Shown one piece after another: positions 1 to 12,277 of a stretch of 64,000 bases of DNA. How positions within the stretch are numbered: the first letter of the stretch is position 1; each line of letters starts with the position of its first letter. The position numbers and the translations under genes are program-made. Source of the DNA: Pratylenchus scribneri (Eukaryota; Nematoda; Chromadorea; Rhabditida; Pratylenchidae); assembly GCA_030063045.1 (NCBI GenBank), contig JAQSEB010000114.1, positions 2,418,001-2,482,000 of the forward strand, read 5' to 3'. The notes beneath the pieces were generated by a model. That model was not told where the DNA came from. It saw nothing but the letters and a program-made list of their open reading frames with translations, and made no database searches.

Positions 1-2250
1 CTGGCAAGAACCAATGGAATGCCGTTGTTGATTTGAAGAACAATTATTGTCAATTCGTTTAAACTGAAAATTTATTTGAAAATAAAAATTATAAAAATGA
101 TAAATTTACCTTTGTGAAAAAAAGGATGTACGGTTCCATGTGGTCGAGCCAAGAAAATTGAACACATTTTCTCTGAAATGGATTAAAATTATTAAATAAT
201 TTAATAATAATTTAAAAATACATCAGAGTCGTCGAATTGGTAAAATTGGTTGTCAAAGCCACGCATTGCGCAAATATAATGACCAAAATTGATTCCACCA
301 CCAATGTGCTCAATTAGGCCCTGCAATCTATAGGAAACATCCTCATTCTTGAATGAATATTGGCTGAGAGAAATATGCGCCTGAAATTTCGGATTATATC
401 AATTCAATTGTTTTGGAAAATTTACCTTAATTTTGACCGTTGTTCGATTTTTTCCGCCAAATTGGTTGAACCTCTTCAATTGAATTATCAGAACTGAAGG
501 AGAGCTGAGCAAATGAGTCCGGCGAGTGGCTGTTCGCTTCGTTTGGCATTTTGAGCAATGAAAATTTTGTAATTGTTCCGGCTTGAAAAAATCGTTGATC
601 AGTTCGGCGAGGGAAACCGGCGAATTCCGGTTGTTTAGGCCCAAATTCAATTCTCGAATTCTTTCATAGTTGGTGTGAGGATGGCGACAAACATTGCAAA
701 TAACTGGAAGAGGAATAAATTAAAACAGTTTTAAGCCATTATTTAAACCTTCATTTCTCAAATTTCCACCAAAAATTTGCTCAATTGGAGTGGCCGGAAT
801 TCCACCATCCACTTTTAGCCCATTTGGTTTTGGCAAGTTCGGTTCCAATGCGCTCAAAAGAAGTGTTAACATTTCGTGGGCATCCTCTTGGCAACTTTGT
901 CGATGTGCAGGAAATATTCCTATATAATTAATGAATTGAATTGGGTTTAAATTTAAATTAAAACAAACTTTTCAAATGCTGTTCAATCCAATAAGGTCGA
1001 AATGGATTCGTCGATTGAACGGCTTTTTGTATGTGCTGCTTCAAATCACAATGAAAACATTTGTAATTTTGGTTGGTATAATTTGTGCACATTCGATTTT
1101 CTTGATTTCCTTCCACGACCATCCTGGCAATTTGCGGAATATGAACAATTGATTGCAAAACGCTGTTCAAGAAGCAATTGTTCAGTGGATTGTACAGCCC
1201 AATGCCACATCTCTTGCCATACTGAACAAAATTAAATGTTTTTTTAAATGTTTTAAACAAACCACAAGATTGCAGCCCTCCCAATTGGAAAAAATCATTG
1301 CCCGATTAACTCTTGGATATTGGCTTTCCTCCTCGCCTCTCTCCGAAAGGAATCTTTTCCGTGGAACATTTCGGTTATTGTTTGTCACTGGCAACGAAGT
1401 TGATGGGATGGGTTGCGATATGCCATTCTCAATTGGCTTCAGCCTGAAAATATATTTTAATTTATATTTAAAATAAAAATTAAACCTCATATTTTGTTTG
1501 TCTTTGTAAATTTTCTCTCCTTCATTGTCAATAATACGACCACTATTCCCATTCATGCCTTTTGAATAGCCATTCTGAATTGGTCTCTCCATTCCTTTGG
1601 ATGATGATGAGCTGGGCATGGGCGTGTCAACTTCATGTTTAGTTTGCTTTTTAATTTCTGCCTTGACAATTTCGGATTTAGTCGCTTGTTGCAACAATTT
1701 TTGTCGCACATCTTGTGGTTCTGTAATATTTTTTATTAAAATGTTTAATGAATTTATTAATTAACCAGGCACACTCGTGAGCTCTTCTGTAATCGAATTT
1801 GGTGTGGCCGTTGATGATGAACTGGTCGCCGTGTAAGGTGATCGACTGCTGTTGGACTGATCAATGTCTTGCCTGATGAAATCTTCTTCCTCGAGATAAA
1901 TTGTGTCAGCGGTTGCTTGTTCATCTTCGTTGTTGGTGAGTTCGCCAGCAGCAACAAATTTAATCTCGCGTTTGAATGTTTTCTTCGATCTTTTAACTGC
2001 ATCACCGTTGGCTGCATCAGCATTTTTTTGGTTTAATGTTACAGTTCGAGGCAGAAAGAGCCTGAGTGGATTGGGTGGTGAACTCTGAAAATTGAAATGT
2101 TATGTTTGCATGTTTAAATTTAAAGATTACGAAGTCCGGTGTTATGTCAGGTTTGGGCTGAATTGCAAATTTCTGCTTCTGCTGATTGGGCTTAATTCCC
2201 AATTCTTTCCTTCTTTTCTGGATATTTGCTGCTGATGTAGAAATAGGCAT
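1..2250 (-). CDS. Ubiquitin carboxyl-terminal hydrolase, USP family (USP36/USP42-like), 3' end outside window
   Basis: Cysteine deubiquitinase that would cleave ubiquitin from substrate proteins. The gene reads leftward from ATG at 2250. An N-terminal charged, Ser-rich region of roughly 200 residues (exons about 2250–1260) has no recognised fold. The catalytic core follows: the Cys box GLYNPLNNCFLNSVLQS near 1190–1130; a QEDAHE-type segment near 890; a zinc-finger-like CSKCQTKR segment near 550; the block LIIQLKRF near 480; and the His box NFGHYICAMRG near 270, followed by an aspartate-rich FDDSD. A last visible domain exon (about 109–170) encodes the EPYILFF strand typical of the USP C-terminus. 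The frame continues through a further exon to base 1, so the stop is outside the window. Catalytic Cys and His are both present, so it looks active. The USP36/42 assignment rests on domain resemblance only; another USP subfamily is possible. Confidence 0.85.
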
Positions 2251-5200
2251 GTATCTTATTAATATTTATATCTTAATTATTGGTTTGAGTTTGTGCCGAC
2301 TTACATTCATAATCTCGTGAATTTCCAACAAAATCAACAATTTTTGATCGTGAAGTTTCGAAAAAAATAATTTAATAAAAATTCAACAAGAAAGAATTCT
2401 AAAAGTTTGATTTATCAATCAATACTTTGGCATTTTTTGGTTAAGATAAAATAATTTAAATACATCCAAAATTTAAGGTTAGGTGTGTGTGCTGGTGTGC
2501 TCAATTGTATTTTTAACCATCTTAAACAGCAACAAAACAACATGGTGTTAACAAATTTTTAAAAACAAAACAATTATTTTATTGAATTTTTTTGCGGCAT
2601 GAAGCGCAAGTTGCATTGCAGCAACTTGCAATTAAAGGTTCAAGTTCAACAAAACCAATCATAATCAATCCAATAGAAATCCGAATCCAAATTCCATTCC
2701 ATTCCATTTCCATACAAAAAAACCTGAAGAAATAATTGGGACAAATTTTCATTTTCACCAATATATAAACATAATGCAAATAAAAATGCTAATGGCCTTT
2801 TATTTGAAAATTCAGTTGAACTACTGTACCGAAAAAATTAAAAACGAGCATATATCAACATTTCGTGTCCAAAATATTTTTATTTTCCATTGCTTTATGC
2901 TTGCTAGACGATTTTCTTTTTGAGAAATAAGCCATTTAACTTAAAACAGTCGGATTTATCCATTCTGCCACCATTCAAAGGAGCAATTTAAGCAAATGTG
3001 CAAACAAATTAGCAAAAAAAAATTAGTTCGGCCAGAATATTGGCATCTTCCTCTTTATTAAAGATGGACGCACAACCGCAGTAATCCTCAGATCGACTTA
3101 TTGCTTCGTTTTTTTCCTTCTCCTCCCGAAACACATCCAAATTCATTTCCCAGAGTTGTATCCCTAATTTTAAGTGCATTTGCTTAAAGGGTTGTATGTG
3201 CTGCTGTAAAATGGCCGAAAACTCATTTTTCCCTTTCCCAGGGCACTCGACGTCAAGAGTCCGAAGAATCGAAGAAGGGAACAGTCGGCTAACCACTTTC
3301 CAACCTCTTTCCATTATTATGTTTGATCGATTGGAAGTTCCTCTCCTCTTTCCCATTATTACTTTTGGCCAGCTTTTTTATCGGCCTCATCCAACCAGTA
3401 AAACCAACCACCACACCACCGCCAATTACGCCCACCTTTTCTCCATTCCCTTTTTTACCAATTTCAATGTTTTTTTATGGTCTACTGCAGAGAATTATTT
3501 TAAAAAAAATGTTTTGATAAAAATAAATCCTCTTATAATTTTCTCTCGATCGAACTGCTTCTGATAAATTTGAAAAAGCCAAATCCACTTCTAAAATAAA
3601 AATCCTTCCACCAATTTTTATTTCCCATCCAATTTCACTTGGCCTAAATGAATTCTTTCCATTCAAGGGTCTCCCCGTCCCTTCCCACCCCCAAAAAAAT
3701 TGTCCCAATACCGCCTCTCCATTTTCCACAATTCTTTTTGGCCAAAAAGAAGACTCCTCATTCCTTCTTCATCCAATTGTGTTTGTGCCGCCTGCGAATA
3801 AGAATGGATTGGGGAAAGAAGGAGACCCCCTCCTTCAACCCTGTTGTGCCGAAATGGAGGGGAGAATTAGATTGGCCTAACGGTCTTAACTCTCGAATGG
3901 TGTGTAGATGTTGACGACGAATTTAGGTTGAGGAAAATGTGGAAAGGAAGGAAGGGGCATTGACTTTTTCCGAATTTTTATTAGCCGCCGCGCTTATTCA
4001 AATAAGGAGTCCGTCCATTTTTGAAGTGGACCACTGCCATTGCTATTGCAGTCAAGCAGCCCTATAGTGCCAAAAAACCCGAAACCGGCTGGAGGAATGG
4101 TTGTCTCTGCTAGCGTAATGTGTGGTACCAGCAGGGCCATATTTTGTTGGTTCTTTCCCAAGGTCAACCACATCAGTCGCTTCACATGTTATTCCTCAAT
4201 TCAAGTTCACCTTTTGTCAACAAACCCATTAGCCTTCTATTTTAAATGTTCAACTCAGACAGGAATTGATCTATGATTTTTAATCCGGCTGGCCCTATTT
4301 TCAATTGAATTTTTGAATCAATTCAGATAAACCATTTTTGTCCCTTTTCTTCCAAATCTCAATTCCCCTTTCCGTATTTTTCATATTCAACAAATTATGC
4401 CATTACAAATTCACCTGTTTTCTTCCACCAAACTACCAATTTTCCCCACAAATTGTTTTATTTTTACTAATTCTTATTGAATGGGATATGGTTGTAAATA
4501 TCTATGGGTAAATCTGACAATGCCCCTGGCAATTTTTAAATATTTCTTCCTTGTAAAAGACCTTAAGGTGGAATTGAATTTTTCTACATTTGCGACATTT
4601 AGTGCGTCAATAGCAAAAGCCTAGACTAGAGCAATTGGAATTGGAAGGCATTTATCCATAGGTCTCTGAGGTTTATGAAGCAAAAAACGTCATTCCAAAA
4701 TGAAAATACGAAATACCTCCTCCTTGAATTCACACACACACACACACATCCTCTCCTCTCTCTTTCTTCCATTTAAAAACACCCCATTCGGCCAATGGGA
4801 GCTACGCCTCGGGGCTGGGAGAGTTTTTTCGAGACCCCCAAAGGGCAGGTTGGAGACGAGCGGCCGTATTTTAAAGAGGAATTACAAAAAGTGAAGTGGG
4901 ACATCCCAAGTCCTCCTATTTTAGATTCAGTTAGAGCAACTCTTGCAGCTGTCGCCACCCTCAAATTTACGAGATAGACAAAGTAGCGACTGCCCAATAA
5001 CGCGGAATAGGGAAGTGGATTCAGCGGTGGTTGTACTAGAACCAAAAAATGAGGCAATTCTCGGGTTGGAAAGAAGAAAAGCCCGTCTCTCTCTCTCTAA
5101 ACATTCTCGAATGAGTATAGAGAATTCAAGAATGGCGATATATGCGTCCGACTGGCATGGAATTGGCAGCTGTGACAGAAAACTACAACACCGTCGGCCC

Positions 5201-6761
5201 AGCAACCACACCGACTCCTCTATCCACATTTTCAACCAATCCAATTGCGCTGCCTCTATTCCTCCTCCCATGGGCCAAGCAAGACTGGGGATTACCCCGA
5301 GAAATACCAAGGAGGAACCTCTCGGTTGCCTCCAATGCTTCTTCTCTCCCATATCTTCCCTGCTTTTCATTCACTTCCCAACCACCACAGACGTCTGGAA
5401 CGTCACAACCACTGTGGTAGCAGGAGAGGGCATCCTTCCCTCCCTGTGAGAAAATTAGGTGTCCTCCTCTTGTGCAGCTCTCCGAATTCTTTTACCACAC
5501 AACTGTTGTTCAGAGAGAAATGAAAAGATTCGGGACGGATACCGACGACATCTCTGGCTGAGCCTTTATTGATGGATGCGAACCAAAACTTCCTTTTTAC
5601 CATACAATTGAACCTCATTTTTGAACCCCCGCTGGCCAAATTTATTTATATCCCTTTTTCGCCTCCCGACTCCCGACTGCCAACAAAATTGATTGTTTTT
5701 GTCCAAGGTCCAACAAAGTAGTGTTTCATATTCTTGTCTATCGCAATTTCCCGATTTAATCTTCTTCAACTTTCCAATTCTTTTCCATTGCTGCTGGAGG
5801 TAACAAAAAAAGTCACCAAATCCATCCATTCCTCCAATTTTCAATCATTTCCGCCAAAATAAAAAGGGAGAAAGATTGATGGTTCCCTCTGGAACAGGTT
5901 CCTCTTTATTCCATTCTATTTTTATGGCTCATCCCCGAGGCCCGCGCCAGTCACCCCTCTCCCTTTGCTTTCAATTTGCGCAATAAATACGAAATTCGAA
6001 AAATTCCCTGTTTAAAACAATCAATGTCCATTTTTAATCCAACAAAAATAACGGACTGTTATTTATATTATATTTATATCACATATTTATTCATTTTGAC
6101 ATTATTAAATTAATCGATAAATTTAACTACGGTATATTAAATTTTTCGACGCGAATGTAAATTAATTAATTAATATTTTCCTTTTACAAATTCTAGAGCC
6201 TTTTTCATTCAACAATCATTATTGAAAGCCGAAGCAGTTTCCAATAAAAATAAACAACGTGGATTGGACATTTTATTGTAATAAGCAGCAGCTAGTTTTT
6301 ATTAGTAATCACAACACAGACAACAACAACAACTACCTAACCTATCAAATCCATCCACGTTTATTTGGTAAAAATAAAATTTATAATAGCTTTTCACGTT
6401 TTTAAATCATTTTCTTTTATCCATCCATATCCATTTATATGACCAGTGACCCTGACACTTTTATTCGCCAAATCGAAATTAAAATCTCCATTTCATTTAT
6501 ATCAAAGATCACCGATTCCGATATACATAATTGTTAGATAACCGCTCATTTTTTGCTCTTTTCTAATATTTGAAAAATTTACCAAAAATCAAGAACATAT
6601 ACCGAAAATAGTTTTTAAGAAACATGATTCATAATTTAGGAAGTGATTGATAATAAATTATTTTTATAAACTCTGTTTTATTTAATTATTAATTTATAAA
6701 TAAAATTACAGCTTTTTGTATAGCCAAGTGAGCTCTTTATCATAATTTGGGCAATTGCGAT
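2251..6761. other. Long intergenic region, no gene supported
   Basis: This 4.5-kb stretch separates the divergently transcribed USP and Na+/K+-ATPase beta genes, so it should contain the promoters of both. It is mostly AT-rich, with a GC-richer island at about 4790–5500. That island has overlapping open frames on both strands (for example 4943–5449 plus and 4927–5370 minus). Neither frame resembles a known family and no splice-linked partner exons were seen. A short CA dinucleotide run lies at about 4731–4749. Just before the ATPase gene, an acceptor-like AAATTACAG at about 6703–6711 could be a trans-splice or 5'-UTR acceptor. No RNA gene was recognised. Confidence 0.5.
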
Positions 6762-7976
6762 ATGAAAAAAGGAGACAATGGTGGGAAATTTGCGGAGGAG
6801 AATAATGCGGTAAATAAATTGATAATTTCCTCCAACAATCACTATTGATTTTATTTTTTAGTTAATGGCAAATGGTAGAACTAAACCTGCAGAGAAAACT
6901 TCCATTGCGACTTTCATATACAACAAACGTGAAGGAAAATTCCTTGGACGGACAGGAAGATCATGGGCTCAAATTATTATTTTCTACATTATTTTCTATA
7001 TTTGCCTCGCTGCTTTCTGGATGGCATGTCTTGCTATCTTCCTAAAAACAATTGACCCAGCAACGCCCAGATATTACGGAAAGGACACAATAATTGGAGA
7101 CAGTCCAGGTTTCATTTAAAATAGAAATATTTTTGTAAAAAAAATAAATGTAGGAGTCGGATATCAACCATGGCTGAAAGACGATCCGGAGTCGACACTG
7201 ATAAAATTCAACAAAGATGACAGTTCAACCTATGCACATTATATTGAAGCCATCGACAACTATTTGGCCAAGTACAACAACAAAACTCATACTCGCATAT
7301 GCAATGGAAAAGAAAAGAACTTGGACTTCATCAAAAATGGAAAAGCAGAAGGCGGTGCAGAGGTTTTTTTTAAAAATTCAATTAAATTTTTAAAATGCTA
7401 TTTGCAAAGGCTTGTCAATTCAACTTATCTACATTCGTTACAAAAGGATGTGGAAATGATACGGATTACGGGTTCAAGGAAGGCAAACCATGCATAATTC
7501 TGTCGCTGAATCGCTTAATTGGATGGGTCCCAAAACCATTCGAGGATGAGGCCATTCCCGATGTCGTCCGTACTCGTTATGACAAAGAATCCATAGCATT
7601 CTATTGCAATGGGACGGTAAGAAGACAATTTTGGATAATTAAATTTGTGATTTTGTTTAGAGCGATGTTGACAATGAAGTGATTGGCGAGATCCAGTATA
7701 TCCCTGAACATGGAATCGATGGACGCTTCTATCCGTATGCAGTTATGGACAATTATCATCAGCCAATTGTATTAATAAAATCCCTAATCAATATTATACC
7801 AAATATTTTAGGCAATGGTCAAATTCAGGAATCTTAAACCGAATCGATTGGTCATGATTGAATGTAGTGCCTTCGCCGCGAACATCGAACAAGATGTGGA
7901 AAGCCGTTCTGGGATGGTCACTTTCGAACTGTTGATGCAGCAAAAAGCACCAAGCAGAAAAACAACAAACTCATGA
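6762..7976 (+). CDS. nkb-1: Na+/K+-transporting ATPase beta subunit
   Basis: Type II membrane glycoprotein that pairs with the catalytic alpha subunit of the sodium pump in the plasma membrane. Six exons join in frame: 6762–6809, 6862–7108, 7154–7362, 7410–7616, 7661–7768, 7812–7976, giving about 327 residues, close to the usual length. A short cytoplasmic N-terminus carries the family block [15 protein letters not shown], then one membrane segment ([22 protein letters not shown]). The ectodomain has the expected cysteines, NxS/T sites, the conserved [12 protein letters not shown] block, GIDGRFYPY, and a C-terminal immunoglobulin-like end ([11 protein letters not shown]…[11 protein letters not shown]). 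The start at 6762 is the first ATG in frame with the second exon; a second ATG at 6865 could give a shorter form. Nematodes have several beta paralogs and which one this is was not resolved. Confidence 0.93.
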
Positions 7977-8996
7977 GAAGAGCATCTCGCCAATTATTCT
8001 CCATCGCAGTCTCCTAAATACCACCCCGATTAGCTATACAGAAAATTATTTCACTCCTTTATCACTCCATCATTTATGTTTTTTTTGTGATTCGAGTATA
8101 TGAATGTATCCCATCCAATTTCACTCCCTATATATGCCCTATCCACCCCCCACCAATGAACGATGAACCACATCCATTTTCGTCTACATCATTTTTGTTT
8201 TTCTTTCCTCAAGTTTTATCCATTTATTATTGACTTAATGAATTTTCCTAATAAATAATTATTTTGATTTTATTATTCAAACGTCCACTGTTAAAACATT
8301 CTAAAATAACCCATTCTCAGATTTCGTGCTAATTTTAAAATTAATTCTTGTCCGATTTACGCATCTACTTTATTGAATAGGATCAATTTCCTCTGCCAAA
8401 ACCTGCAGTTTAAAAATGAAAACCCATCCAATCTTTCCTCACTTCACTATAATTTCATTTCCCTTGGATTGATAATTTTTCGGAAACATATTCAAAAAAC
8501 AAATCAACGGAATCTAATATAATCCAAATCCAAGGCATGGCATCATTTTGGCTCTACTCACATAAAATCAGTTCCTCTGTGGAACATCATGCTCAAAGGA
8601 CATTCCTTTCATTTCATTTCCCTTCTTCTTAATAGTCTCGTTCTAATAGGTTTTTATTACTCATTTTATCCGCTATTTATTTTTAATAGATCCATTTTTT
8701 TAAACCCAAAAGTAGTTGATCTTTTGACTCAATAATAATTTTAATTAATTGAAAAATATATAAAATTTAATTTTTTCAATTGTATATCCAATCCAAATTA
8801 TAATCTCCATCCGAACATAAAATTTTTCAATTTTTATTTCCCGAAAATTTTTGTTGAATTTAATTTTTTTTGACTTCAATAAATTTGGTAGTTTTTTTAA
8901 ATTTTTTTTCCAATTATTGGTCTTAATTTCCATTTTAACGTAGATTCATTGCGAGCAAAGTTAATACCTTTATTTTTGATAGAGATTTATAAAAAT
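7977..8996 (+). other. Intergenic region with ATPase-beta 3' UTR
   Basis: AT-rich 1-kb spacer between the ATPase beta stop codon and the dynamitin start. AATAAA-type signals occur in it, for example near 8250. No open frame of interest, RNA gene or repeat was seen. The gap is larger than the other same-strand gaps in this window, so an operon is less likely here. Confidence 0.4.
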
Positions 8997-9569
8997 ATGT
9001 CATTGTATAAGGAAGATGTTTACGAAACCGAAGATCCACCATTGCCTGACCCCATTGACACCGAGGAACAATTTGAGAATAAAGAAGTTGAAAAAGTCCA
9101 TATTGATTTACAAGGAGCGAGAAGACGATTTGATAATTGCATTTTGGAATCGGGGAGCGCAGGTTAAGTAAAATATTTTATATAAAATTTATATTTATTT
9201 TTAAATAGATTTTTCGGATTCTGTTGCCACAATGCGCTTGAAAAGAGGATATAAAGCCAGTGAAATATTTGAGACAGAAACAATTGAGGAGGAAACATTT
9301 GAACAGAAATATGAACGAATTTGTGCCGAAGTAAAGCAGCTCATCGCCGAATCGGAAATGGTTTGATTATAGATTGTTTTGATAAAATAAAAATATTGTT
9401 TAAGAGGCAAATGGACTCAACGAAAGTTACCAAAACTGAGATATTGGCATTAAATGACCTGCTAAAATCGATTGCTTCAGTGAAAAATGACAGCAAAGAG
9501 GTGGAAGATAAACAGGTTTAAAAGGAAGAGGGAATATGAATTTTAATTTATATTTTTAAGGAAAATTGA
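8997..9569 (+). CDS. dnc-2: Dynactin subunit 2 (dynamitin), N-terminal part only
   Basis: Dynamitin forms the shoulder of the dynactin complex that links dynein to cargo. Exons 8997–9162, 9209–9360, 9405–9515 and a tiny terminal exon 9561–9569 join in frame and encode about 146 residues. Dynamitin features are clear: the N-terminal DVYET-type motif (EDVYETEDPPLPD), the DFSDSV…KRGYKASEIFE block, and the YERICAEVKQLIAESE helix that starts the coiled-coil region. Family members are usually about 330–400 residues, and the central and C-terminal coiled coils are missing here. Reading through instead of splicing at 9516 gives an immediate stop (end 9521). A further open frame, 9562–9660 (starting KIESETSANP), lies in the wrong phase for the available donors. 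Truncation, a missed exon or an assembly gap are all possible. Confidence 0.72.
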
Positions 9570-10089
9570 ATCTGAAACAAGTGCCAACCCAATAATTGCT
9601 CTAATCTCCATTGACAAGAACATTGCCAGAAAATATGAAAGTACAATGTTTTTGATATAAATAAATGTTAATTATTTAGTTAATGTTATTTACTTATGAA
9701 TAAATGATTTGCTTTAAAATTCCTTTTTTATATCAAAATGGGTGTAGGATACTTTAAAGAGCAAGTAGTCTTCCATTCCATGATTCGAAAAATTTTAGTT
9801 TTTATTGAAGATGACAATTAACAGAGCCGTAATTGACATTTTTATGGCAGGCATATAAAAGAAAAGAATTACTTCTTATTAAATGACAATGTGAACCATA
9901 TTTTCCCATTTAATATGGTAAATGCTAAATAACCAAATCAATGTCCATTGTCCAATCCAATAATAATCCCCATATAATTACAAAAACAATTGCTTTAAAA
10001 TCATTTTTATTTTATCAAACATAACAATGAAAAAATGAAGTTAAATTTCAACAGCAGAAAAGAGATCGATAAAATAAATCGTTGTAAGG
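9570..10089. other. Convergent intergenic spacer
   Basis: About 520 bases between the 3' ends of the dynamitin-like gene (plus) and RuvB-like 2 (minus). AT-rich, with AATAAA-type hexamers. It contains the leftover open frame to 9660 but no coiled-coil dynamitin C-terminus that I could identify. No repeat or RNA gene seen. Confidence 0.4.

Positions 10090-12277
<2,188 letters not shown>

Noticed and set aside
4927..5370. 147-codon minus-strand open frame opposite a 168-codon plus-strand frame
   Set aside because: Neither resembles a known protein and neither connects to neighbouring exons by splice signals, so it was kept as a region of interest, not called as a gene.
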